From an uncultured Eubacteriales bacterium (lineage in GTDB: Bacteria > Bacillota > Clostridia > Oscillospirales > Acutalibacteraceae), in the NCBI GenBank assembly GCA_934630995.1, contig CAKTXU010000071.1, forward strand, positions 1 through 7,916: a stretch of DNA of 7,916 nt, in the 5' to 3' direction. Shown here in pieces: positions 1 to 5,672 of this stretch. Below the pieces are notes generated by a model. It had not been told where the DNA came from and searched no databases. It was given only the letters and a program-made list of their open reading frames with translations. The first letter of the stretch is position 1. Every line of letters begins with the position of its first letter. A program made the position numbers and the translations under genes.

Positions 1-537
1 CTCATTGCCGTAACGGTCGGTGGCAAAATCGCCTTCGGGAAAGGTCCAGCGGCTTTCAAACAGCTGGTTGCGCATTTCATAAAAGGGGTAGATACCGTCA
101 ATCTGCATTCCCAGCTTGACAGGCAGAATACTGTCGGTACCGTCGTAATAGTCCAGTTCCAGGATGTACAGCCCGTCTTCCGGCACGGACAAGCGGACGG
201 AGGCCTCCTCCCCCTGGGCGATATGCACCGCCTGTTCCACGCCATAGCCTGCGGGAGCGTCCGCCAGCAGTGCGGCGTCCGCAGGCACCAGCGCTGCGGA
301 CGCGTCATGGCGTACCTGGCCGCCGGAGTAGGCGGGCAGAGTATAGGCCGCCGCTACCCTGCGGTAGGACTCCTCCAGGCCGTTCTGCCGGTCGTCCGCC
401 GCACGGGAGGCGGACGGCGGCGCTTCGGTCGTCCGTTCCGTCCCGCCCGCGGAGGCCGGCAAGGCCAGAAGCAGCGCGCCGGTCAGCACAGCCGACAGAA
501 TACGGGTTCCCTTTCGGATCGCCCCTGTACGTTTCAT
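1..537 (-). CDS. Secreted protein, N-terminal part; probable large extracellular solute-binding protein with carbohydrate-binding-like domain (cut by left edge)
   Basis: Only the first 179 residues are inside the window, and the frame is open to base 1. The start ATG at 537 is preceded by AAGGGAG about eight bases upstream. The N-terminus is a standard Sec signal peptide: basic residues K2, R3, R8, K9 and R12, a hydrophobic core at about 13-27, and a likely signal peptidase I site after A28-S29-A30. There is no lipobox. A low-complexity Ala/Ser/Arg-rich linker follows, then a beta-rich stretch (about 95-179) containing DYYDGTDSILPV (129-140), an FYE motif and a closing DRYGNE. From memory of the family, this pattern (an aromatic-rich strand, 'ILP', 'DG..PFYEA', 'DRxGNE') is typical of the N-terminal galactose-binding-like domain of the roughly 900-1000-residue extracellular solute-binding proteins of carbohydrate ABC importers. 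That identity is inferred, because the binding domain lies off the window. The gene lies downstream of the GH2 gene on the same strand and may be co-transcribed with it. Confidence 0.75.
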   Translation of the reverse strand, partial: MKRTGAIRKGTRILSAVLTGALLLALPASAGGTERTTEAPPSASRAADDRQNGLEESYRRVAAAYTLPAYSGGQVRHDASAALVPADAALLADAPAGYGVEQAVHIAQGEEASVRLSVPEDGLYILELDYYDGTDSILPVKLGMQIDGIYPFYEMRNQLFESRWTFPEGDFATDRYGNE

Positions 538-545
538 GCCCGCAT

Positions 546-552
546 CTCCCTT
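546..552 (-). promoter_or_regulatory. Ribosome binding site of the secreted protein gene
   Basis: The minus strand reads AAGGGAG, with eight bases to the ATG at 537. This supports 537 as the true start; the signal peptide begins directly at that codon. Confidence 0.7.
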
Positions 553-605
553 TAAGTACGTGATGATTTCATCCGGGTGTGCAGATTTTCGAGTGGATTT
601 TTCGT

Positions 606-628
606 CCGGCAAGGCGAAAGCCCGCCGG
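606..628 (-). repeat. Inverted repeat / leader hairpin
   Basis: On the plus strand CCGGC (606-610) pairs with GCCGG (624-628), and an inner GGC/GCC pair (613-615, 620-622) closes a GAAA loop. In minus-strand RNA, the sense of the adjacent secreted-protein gene, the loop reads TTTC. It lies in the 5' leader about 70 bases before that gene's start. No T-run follows on the minus strand, so it is not a terminator for that direction. It could be a leader structure, a processing site or a small intergenic palindrome. Confidence 0.4.
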
Positions 629-669
629 CAAACGTGTGTTTTTGAAGGATATTCCATGCAGGCGGATAC

Positions 670-693
670 AAAAACCGCCGAATAGCTGCGGCG
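670..693 (-). terminator. Probable weak intrinsic terminator after the GH2 gene
   Basis: On the minus strand CGCCG (693-689) pairs with CGGCG (680-676) around an eight-base loop, followed by G and a run of five T (674-670). It starts about 32 bases beyond the GH2 stop codon. The stem is only five base pairs, so read-through into the secreted-protein gene at 537 is likely; no clear promoter is seen between the two genes. Partial termination could set a lower level for the downstream gene. Confidence 0.5.
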
Positions 694-724
694 TCCGATT
701 GAATCTGCGCTTTCCGAAATGGCT

Positions 725-2488
725 TTATCCCAAATTGATGGCGCGGATTCTGTCCAGCGGAACCTTGGGAACGCGGTCAATGCGCAACAACCCGTTCTGC
801 TCATGCTCCACGTCGGTGAATTGGGTATAGCAGTAGCCCTGCATATGCGGCAGCTTTTTGATTGCGGCGGTCTGGCCGGCAAACCGCTGGAGAAAGGCCT
901 CCTCGGTGTCCACCTTGCCGTTGTAGCCCCAGCCGCTGTCGGCGGAAAAGGATATCCCGCCGTATTCCGACATCAGATAGGGCTGTCCGCCGTAGCCCCC
1001 TTCATCCACAAAAGCCTTTTTATGATCGTTGGCTTCGGGATTCGAGCCCGGCCTGAGATACTCCTCCCGCAGATGCCTTTGGAGAATCTCATCCCCATAG
1101 GCCGCATAGTCGTGGAGGGTGCACAAATCGGAAACGGTATGCTCCCATCCGTCGTTGCTGACGATAAAGCGGGTGGGATCGGCGGCCCGCACCGCATAAT
1201 ACGCGCCGCGGGTCAGATCCTGCTGCCGCTTGTCAAAACGGATACCCACCACGCCCCAGGACTCGTTGAAGAGGACCCAGGTGAAAATGCAGGGATGGTT
1301 TTTGTCCCGCTCCACCACCTGCAGAAATTCAGATAAAATCTGCCGTTCCTCCGACTCTCTGTACTCATACATGGAGGGCATCTCCTCCCAGACGAGCACG
1401 CCCAGCCGGTCGCACCAATACAGGAACCGGGAGGATTCCACCTTCTGGTGAATCCGCATGCCGTTGTAGCCCGCTTCCTTTATCAAGCGGATGTCGTCAC
1501 AGATACGCGCGTCGCTTTCCGGGGTAATCAGGCCGCCGGGATAATAGCCCTGGTTGAGAATGAGCCGCTGATAATAGGGCGCGTTATTGAGATAGACCTG
1601 GCCGTTCCGGATTTCCAACTTCCGCATGCCGAAATAGGTGTCCACCCGGTCCCGCGTCCTTCCCCCTTCCTCAACCGACAGCGCGACCTCATACAGGTTG
1701 GGTGATTCCGGCGACCACAGAACCATACCGTCGTAAACAAAATCACGGTTATGTATAGCGAGGCTCAACTCTATACAGGGGTTGGAAAGCGCGATATAGG
1801 CCGAGGCAATGGGCTTTTCCTGAAACGTCACCTGTATCCGCAGGCCGGCGTCCATCCCGGGCTCCAGTCCGTCGACCGCCGCTTTGAGGCGGATGGACTG
1901 GCTGTCCAGCCGCGGCTCGATGGTGAAATCCCGCAGATGAAGGGTTTCCAACGCCTCCAGCCAAACCGGCTGCCAAATGCCGGTATAGCGGGTATACCAG
2001 CAGCCGAAGGGGGTGTCGTCCCAAATTTGCTTGCCCCGCATCTGCGCTTTGCCGTAATCGTCGTCAAACACCCGTACGGTGACGTCGTTATCCCCGTCTC
2101 TGAGCAGGAAGGTGATGTCGAATGAAAAAGAGGAGTAACCTCCCCGGTGGGTGCCCGCCAGTCGGCCGTTGATAAAGACCATCGCCTCATAATCCACCGC
2201 GCCGAAGTGCAGAAAAATATGTTTTTCCTGAAAATCAGCGGGAACGGAGAAGCGCCTCTTATACCAGACCACCTCGCAGGCCTCTGTCCGGCCGATCCCG
2301 CTCAGGGGCGCCTGATACACATAGGGTACTTGGATAACCTCCGGCAGGCCGTCCTCCTCCTGCCACTTTTCCATGAGTCCCCGATTCTCTTTGTCAAAAC
2401 CGAATTGCCATTCCCCGTCCAGCCGCAAAATAGCCTCGCGGCAGAAAGCTGGGTTGGGATGTTTTTCCATAGCCGCAAATCTGTCCAT
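725..2488 (-). CDS. Glycoside hydrolase family 2 protein (beta-galactosidase/beta-glucuronidase type)
   Basis: This 587-residue retaining exo-glycosidase has no signal peptide, so it should act in the cytoplasm on imported oligosaccharides. Domain order follows GH2: jelly-roll sugar-binding domain (about 15-175, ending in GIWQPVWLE), an immunoglobulin-like domain (about 176-290), then a TIM barrel to the C-terminus. The acid/base is E409 in FTWVLFNES, and the nucleophile is E508 in YLMSEYGG. The loop YCYTQFTDVEHEQNG (about 552-566) and the strand VLVWEEMPS are also family features. The length fits compact glucuronidase-sized GH2 enzymes without the extra C-terminal domains of LacZ. The specificity (beta-galactoside, glucuronide, mannoside or other) cannot be read from the sequence. 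I chose ATG 2488 because AAAGGA sits eight bases before it; an in-frame ATG at 2497 would abut that SD, and accepting it would add three residues. The gene is transcribed away from the araC gene and has its own promoter. Confidence 0.95.
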   Translation of the reverse strand: MDRFAAMEKHPNPAFCREAILRLDGEWQFGFDKENRGLMEKWQEEDGLPEVIQVPYVYQAPLSGIGRTEACEVVWYKRRFSVPADFQEKHIFLHFGAVDYEAMVFINGRLAGTHRGGYSSFSFDITFLLRDGDNDVTVRVFDDDYGKAQMRGKQIWDDTPFGCWYTRYTGIWQPVWLEALETLHLRDFTIEPRLDSQSIRLKAAVDGLEPGMDAGLRIQVTFQEKPIASAYIALSNPCIELSLAIHNRDFVYDGMVLWSPESPNLYEVALSVEEGGRTRDRVDTYFGMRKLEIRNGQVYLNNAPYYQRLILNQGYYPGGLITPESDARICDDIRLIKEAGYNGMRIHQKVESSRFLYWCDRLGVLVWEEMPSMYEYRESEERQILSEFLQVVERDKNHPCIFTWVLFNESWGVVGIRFDKRQQDLTRGAYYAVRAADPTRFIVSNDGWEHTVSDLCTLHDYAAYGDEILQRHLREEYLRPGSNPEANDHKKAFVDEGGYGGQPYLMSEYGGISFSADSGWGYNGKVDTEEAFLQRFAGQTAAIKKLPHMQGYCYTQFTDVEHEQNGLLRIDRVPKVPLDRIRAINLG

Positions 2489-2494
2489 CTCACT

Positions 2495-2502
2495 CATCCT
2501 TT
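2495..2502 (-). promoter_or_regulatory. Ribosome binding site deciding the GH2 start
   Basis: The minus strand reads AAAGGATG. The SD core AAAGGA ends at 2497, leaving eight bases to ATG 2488. It overlaps the alternative ATG at 2497, so that upstream codon is an unlikely initiator. Confidence 0.65.
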
Positions 2503-2529
2503 GTACTGCTTTTCCCTTTGTCGAAATTC

Positions 2530-2557
2530 AGTATAGCATAGAGGCATGGTGACCCAA
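2530..2557 (-). promoter_or_regulatory. Promoter of the GH2 gene (extended -10)
   Basis: The minus strand has TATACT (2535-2530) preceded by TGC, an extended -10 element. The -35 position holds only TTGGGT (2557-2552), 16 bases away. A strong extended -10 with a poor -35 is typical of activator-dependent sigma-A promoters. The expected transcript start is near 2523, about 35 bases before the GH2 start codon. A copy of the direct repeat lies just upstream, at about -53 to -83. Confidence 0.65.
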
Positions 2558-2575
2558 TAGGAGTTTTGTTTTATA

Positions 2576-2606
2576 AAATTGACTTTTTGTTTCTCCATAT
2601 GGGTAT
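2576..2606 (+). repeat. Direct repeat copy 1, candidate operator
   Basis: It begins AAATTGACTTTT, continues T-GT-T-TC, and after six bases ends TGGGTAT. A second copy lies 118 bases downstream. There is no good -10 at the proper distance here, so this copy is not simply another promoter. It sits upstream of the GH2 promoter, where an AraC-type activator would bind. Confidence 0.55.
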
Positions 2607-2638
2607 CTCAACTAAAAAACAATCAATTCAATGGTTAC

Positions 2639-2656
2639 TTATGGCATACACCATAA
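2639..2656. repeat. Small palindrome, candidate operator
   Basis: TTATGG and CCATAA form a perfect 6-bp inverted repeat around CATACA. It lies between the two direct-repeat copies, about 40 bases before the araC -35. It could bind a dimeric regulator, but a 6-bp repeat in AT-rich DNA may arise by chance. Confidence 0.3.
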
Positions 2657-2693
2657 ATTTTTCCTGCACAACCACTATTTAACATTCTGTCAG

Positions 2694-2722
2694 AAATTGA
2701 CTTTTCGTCTCATTTTGGGTAT
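2694..2722 (+). repeat. Direct repeat copy 2, overlapping the araC promoter
   Basis: It begins AAATTGACTTTT, continues C-GT-C-TC, and after four bases ends TGGGTAT. The element covers the -35, the spacer and the first part of the -10 of the araC promoter. Conserved bases in the spacer (GT, TC and TGGG) are not required by RNA polymerase, so shared promoter hexamers alone do not explain the match with copy 1. A protein bound here would block transcription of the regulator. Confidence 0.55.
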
Positions 2723-2725
2723 ACT
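2697..2725 (+). promoter_or_regulatory. Promoter of the AraC-family gene
   Basis: TTGACT (2697-2702) and TATACT (2720-2725) are separated by exactly 17 bases, close to the sigma-A ideal. The transcript should start near 2732, giving a leader of about 27 bases. Confidence 0.85.
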
Positions 2726-2744
2726 ATACAAAAGAAATCTCGTT

Positions 2745-2752
2745 AAAGAGGG
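2745..2752 (+). promoter_or_regulatory. Ribosome binding site deciding the araC start
   Basis: AAAGAGGG ends six bases before ATG 2759. It directly abuts the in-frame ATG at 2753, which is therefore too close to be the main start. Confidence 0.7.
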
Positions 2753-2758
2753 ATGTCT

Positions 2759-3601
2759 ATGCCGCTGTATGTCGTTGAACAGTGCATCCATTTGAAAAAA
2801 CAGGAAATCGGCTTCTGCATCAATCGTCCCCACGGGACGCAGTGCTATATTTTTCTGCATTTCATCAATCCGGTGGAAATCGAATTCGGCGGCCAGCTTA
2901 TCCATACTGCCCCCAACGCCTGCTTTATCTATCCGCCCGGCGTTCCGCAGCACTACCTGGCCAGAACCCACCCTTTGTTTCACAACTATATCCATTTCAG
3001 CGTGCGGGAGGAGGCACCCTTCCGAGAGGAATGTCCGCCTCTCAACCGGATTTTTTATACCGATTATCAGGATGAAATTACTGAGCTGGTGGAGGAAATC
3101 CAGGTAAACAAGGCCATTCAGAGTAACAATTTTGAGGATCGAACCGACGATTTTGATCTGCTGATGTCCAATGACATGCAGATACTCTTTCGCAAGCTGC
3201 GGGACGAACAGCGTCACCGGATCACCTCAGGCGTCTATTCCGCCTCCGCCACCTTTGAGCAGCTGCGCAACCGGATTTACCGCGCCCCTAAAAACTGGGA
3301 TGTATCCACGATGGCGGCCTTTGTCCATCTCAGCCGTTCCCGCTTTTCGGTGAAATATCATGAGCTATTCGGTGTTACGCCCAATGAGGATTTGATCAGC
3401 GCCTCTCTTGGGTTGGCCGACAGGCTGCTGGAGGGCGCCATGAGCATCACCGATATCGCCTACGAATGCGGTTTTTCCAGCCCGGAATATTTTATCCGGC
3501 TGTATAAAAGACGGCGGGGACGGACTCCCGGTCAGTACCGCCGGGCTATCCAGCATCGCTCACAGGAGTATTCGAGCTGCGGCGGGACTGAGAAGAGGTA
3601 G
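2759..3601 (+). CDS. AraC-family transcriptional regulator
   Basis: This 280-residue cytoplasmic DNA-binding protein probably controls the flanking sugar-utilisation genes. The N-terminal half (about 1-100) is a cupin-like sensor region with family features such as APNACFIYPPGVPQHY (51-66) and FHNYIHF. A helical linker follows. The C-terminal AraC/XylS domain has two helix-turn-helices: DVSTMAAFVHLSRSRFS (181-197) and MSITDIAYECGFSSPEYF (228-245). It closes with the signature YKRRRGRTPGQYRR (249-262). Length is normal and the gene looks intact. The start at 2759 is chosen by SD spacing; ATG 2753 would add two residues. It is divergent from the GH2 gene and convergent with the lipoprotein gene. 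Its own promoter overlaps one of two copies of a repeated element, consistent with autoregulation. The inducer is unknown, though the genes around it suggest a glycan-derived sugar. Confidence 0.95.
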   Translation: MPLYVVEQCIHLKKQEIGFCINRPHGTQCYIFLHFINPVEIEFGGQLIHTAPNACFIYPPGVPQHYLARTHPLFHNYIHFSVREEAPFREECPPLNRIFYTDYQDEITELVEEIQVNKAIQSNNFEDRTDDFDLLMSNDMQILFRKLRDEQRHRITSGVYSASATFEQLRNRIYRAPKNWDVSTMAAFVHLSRSRFSVKYHELFGVTPNEDLISASLGLADRLLEGAMSITDIAYECGFSSPEYFIRLYKRRRGRTPGQYRRAIQHRSQEYSSCGGTEKR

Positions 3602-3643
3602 CATAAAATGAGCGGGCAGCCTAGGCTGCCCGCTCGTTTTATG
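3602..3643. terminator. Bidirectional intrinsic terminator
   Basis: CATAAAATG AGCGGGCAGCC is mirrored by GGCTGCCCGCT CGTTTTATG. The central 24 bases (3611-3634) are a perfect palindrome, and the arms extend to 3602 and 3643 with one G-T wobble. The RNA hairpin would have a 19-bp stem with a CTAG loop. The TTTTAT/ATAAAA arms supply a U-run in both directions. It directly follows the araC stop codon and lies 32 bases past the stop of the convergent lipoprotein gene, so it can end both transcripts. Confidence 0.93.
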
Positions 3644-3675
3644 TCCTATGATGTTTTGAGGGACGCGGCTTTTCC

Positions 3676-5430
3676 CTAGTCCAATTGCAGCACCATGTAG
3701 GAATATCCGTCCAAGGCGCCGCTGTAGGTATTGTCGGTCAGCGAAACCGTATCCACCGGTTCCATGCAGGTGTTATAGACGGTGTCGTCGGTGGCTCCCT
3801 GGAAAATCCCGTCCCAGTTCATCCCCTCACCCCGACCGATGAACAGCGCGGTGGTGTGCTTGGAAAACACATACCGGCGGGCAGTGGAAGCCGTGATTCC
3901 GCCGAGCGTCAGTGAAACGTTCAGGGCATGGCTGCTGCGGTTGAACACAATAACCGCCCGCTTTCCCCCCTTTTCCACCCCAACCGCCGATATATACGGC
4001 AAGTTCTCCGATAAACCCACTATGTACGCCGCGTTATCCCGGGGGCCTTCCATGCAGGCGCCAGGATAGACCCCGGCGCCCCGGGTGAGATACGCCGCCT
4101 CCTGTAGCAGGCGGAGGGAAAAATAGACCGGCGTACGGTAATAGACCTCGTTTGCCGTGTAATCGTGATCCAGCAGCCCGTAATACGCGCGGGTGGTAAA
4201 ACGAAACATGAAATCAACAGGGCTGCAGGCGGCCTGCACGATGCAGTAAGCGGAATAGAGGCCGCCGAAATAATTGGTGTTGATATAGCAGTCCGAATCC
4301 GGCGAATACGCCGGATACGCCTTGTTCACCGGCACCCGCTGATAAGGGGAATAGGCGTTGGCGTCAAATTCGGTGAAGCCTATATCGATAGCCTTCCCCT
4401 GTGGATTATAGCGGGGATCGTCCAGGATGGCGCGCACGGCGCAGGCGGTTTCGGAAATGAGCTGGGGTGTTTCGATAAGAATGTCCAAAAGAGCGGTGGA
4501 ACGCACGGTGAGGATATCCGTCTCAAAATTCCACAGCTCCGCTCGCCGCCAGGCGTCGTTGGTGCCGTATAGATGGATGGTGACGGCGTCCAGATAGTCC
4601 GTGCCGTATTTTTGCAGATACGGCTTCAGGAACCCCTCCTCCACAGACCCTCCGGGAAAGGTGGCAGGCCCCAGGATATAGGCGGTGGGATCCGCCTCTT
4701 TGATTGCCGCAGCCGTCAAATACTGTAAATCCACCACATATCCATGACCCTGAGACTCAAAGAAGGTCTCCCATTTCAAACCGGAAATCCCCGCTTCCTT
4801 CAGCATCAAAGCCGTCCGTCCGCACAGGGCGGCGTAATCCCGCATTTGATCGCTGATGCCCGTGGTTTTACTCCCGTCCCGGTTATATTGATACCAATCC
4901 TCCAACGTCCCATGGAAATAAGACGGCAGACTGTAGTTGTTGGAAGGGGCCAGCACCGGCTCCCAGCCGTAGCTGCGTATCCTTTCAATGCGTTCCGTCA
5001 GGCCGAGGCCGCCGTCCTTGGGATCGGCATAGTGGATATCCACATCCTGGGGCCCCGTTTTCGAGAGCGAACGCAAATCCACCCCCATACGCAGCTGTTC
5101 TACGGGAAGCTCCTGCAAAAACTGCACCGCGACCGGCTGGGTGATATCCCCCCAGCCGTCATAACCGGCGTTATAATAGCTGCCTGTGAGCGGCCTGCCC
5201 TCTCCCGAAAACGAAATCTGCAGGCGTGTTTGCGGATGGGAGGATGCTTCTTCGCGCACCGCGTCTTCCCATCCTGCATCCTGCGGCGTGCCATCCACGA
5301 TGCTGACGGCCGTCGCCGATTCCATCCCTCCCGTCGAGCGCACCGGCTCCCGTTCTCCCTGCCCGCAGCCGGTTATCCCCGGCAGAAGCAGAATGACCGC
5401 GGCCACCATATGCCAACGTTTGTTTTTCAA
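3676..5430 (-). CDS. Lipoprotein with GH39-like (clan GH-A) glycoside hydrolase domain
   Basis: From the TTG start this is a 584-residue surface lipoprotein. Basic residues K2-R5, a hydrophobic stretch (about 9-17) and the lipobox I19-T20-G21-C22 predict lipid attachment at C22. After a short linker, residues about 65-440 look like a TIM barrel: WETFFES (220-226), GPATF (254-258), DAVTIHLYG (281-289) and IGFTEFDANAY (350-360). In GH39 enzymes, as I recall them, the first motif is WEIWNEP, so E225 would be the acid/base and E354 the nucleophile. The Asn before the acid/base is Phe here, which is odd. Residues about 450-584 look like a beta-sandwich. It probably cleaves a glycan at the cell surface; a substrate-binding role without catalysis is possible. 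Start choice: GGAG stands nine bases before TTG 5430, whereas ATG 5439 abuts it and GTG 5445 has no SD; these would give 587 and 589 residues. It has a strong promoter of its own and is divergent from the GH38-like gene. Confidence 0.8.
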   Translation of the reverse strand: MKNKRWHMVAAVILLLPGITGCGQGEREPVRSTGGMESATAVSIVDGTPQDAGWEDAVREEASSHPQTRLQISFSGEGRPLTGSYYNAGYDGWGDITQPVAVQFLQELPVEQLRMGVDLRSLSKTGPQDVDIHYADPKDGGLGLTERIERIRSYGWEPVLAPSNNYSLPSYFHGTLEDWYQYNRDGSKTTGISDQMRDYAALCGRTALMLKEAGISGLKWETFFESQGHGYVVDLQYLTAAAIKEADPTAYILGPATFPGGSVEEGFLKPYLQKYGTDYLDAVTIHLYGTNDAWRRAELWNFETDILTVRSTALLDILIETPQLISETACAVRAILDDPRYNPQGKAIDIGFTEFDANAYSPYQRVPVNKAYPAYSPDSDCYINTNYFGGLYSAYCIVQAACSPVDFMFRFTTRAYYGLLDHDYTANEVYYRTPVYFSLRLLQEAAYLTRGAGVYPGACMEGPRDNAAYIVGLSENLPYISAVGVEKGGKRAVIVFNRSSHALNVSLTLGGITASTARRYVFSKHTTALFIGRGEGMNWDGIFQGATDDTVYNTCMEPVDTVSLTDNTYSGALDGYSYMVLQLD

Positions 5431-5439
5431 AAGCACCAT

Positions 5440-5443
5440 CTCC
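5440..5443 (-). promoter_or_regulatory. Ribosome binding site pointing to a TTG start for the lipoprotein
   Basis: The minus strand reads GGAG, nine bases before TTG 5430. It directly touches ATG 5439. Initiation at TTG gives MKNKRW, a typical lipoprotein signal-peptide start; a short SD and a rare start codon make this tentative. Confidence 0.45.
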
Positions 5444-5475
5444 ACATTACAATTGAAATATATATTGACAAGTTG

Positions 5476-5503
5476 ATTATACCATAATTCAAGCCAACGT
5501 CAA
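5476..5503 (-). promoter_or_regulatory. Promoter of the lipoprotein gene
   Basis: The minus strand has TTGACG (5503-5498), a 16-base spacer and a perfect TATAAT (5481-5476) preceded by TGG, an extended -10. This is a strong sigma-A promoter with a transcript start near 5469, about 40 bases before the start codon. Confidence 0.85.
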
Positions 5504-5552
5504 CATTTTATGAGGCGATCAAGAAATTATACGCTAAATTATAAAATTGTAA

Positions 5553-5581
5553 TTGCAAAAATTAGACAAATATGTTACAAT
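5553..5581 (+). promoter_or_regulatory. Promoter of the GH38-like gene
   Basis: TTGCAA (5553-5558), a 17-base spacer and TACAAT (5576-5581) preceded by TGT (extended -10) form a good sigma-A promoter. The transcript should start near 5588, directly in front of a 9-bp inverted repeat. Confidence 0.8.
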
Positions 5582-5589
5582 GCGTTGGA

Positions 5590-5620
5590 GATTTAAAATC
5601 AATAATCCGGTTTTTAAATC
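5590..5620 (+). repeat. Inverted repeat at the predicted transcript 5' end
   Basis: GATTTAAAA (5590-5598) and TTTTAAATC (5612-5620) are perfect complements separated by 13 bases. Because transcription should begin near 5588, the RNA would carry a stem-loop at its very 5' end, a known way of stabilising mRNA. As DNA it could equally be an operator just downstream of the promoter. Confidence 0.5.
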
Positions 5621-5632
5621 TTACAAATGTAA
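5621..5632. repeat. TTACA-AA-TGTAA dyad
   Basis: A perfect 5-bp inverted repeat with a two-base centre directly follows the 5' stem-loop. It shares the TTACAA core seen at three other places in this control region, so it may be one of a set of regulator half-sites. The AT-rich setting makes chance occurrence possible. Confidence 0.3.
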
Positions 5633-5654
5633 TAATTTTTGAATGCAATTTTTA

Positions 5655-5665
5655 AGAGAGGAAGG
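5655..5665 (+). promoter_or_regulatory. Strong Shine-Dalgarno sequence of the leader mini-ORF
   Basis: AGAGAGGAAGG ends seven bases before ATG 5673. It is a better ribosome binding site than the one at the GH38-like gene itself. Its 3' end can be paired in a hairpin spanning 5664-5690, which would also hold the ATG in its loop. Confidence 0.6.
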
Positions 5666-5672
5666 CTGCCGG

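Noticed and set aside
223..563. Two plus-strand frames with Arg/Pro/Gly-rich products
   Set aside because: They overlap the signal-peptide-bearing secreted protein on the other strand and have composition typical of out-of-frame GC-rich DNA.
719..1336. 205-codon open frame on the plus strand
   Set aside because: It lies wholly antisense to the GH2 gene, which has clear catalytic motifs in the other strand. The translation shows no recognisable domain; long antisense frames are expected in GC-rich codon usage.
2690..3217. 175-codon open frame on the minus strand
   Set aside because: Antisense to the sensor half of the AraC protein and crossing its promoter; no SD or motif support.
4744..5487. 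247-codon open frame on the plus strand
   Set aside because: Antisense to the lipoprotein gene and running through its promoter; low-complexity Arg/Pro/His-rich product without a family signature.
5490..5506. Possible catabolite-response (cre) or LacI-type operator around AACGTCAACA
   Set aside because: The half-sites match the consensus or each other at too few positions, and the bases are largely explained by the -35 of the lipoprotein promoter.
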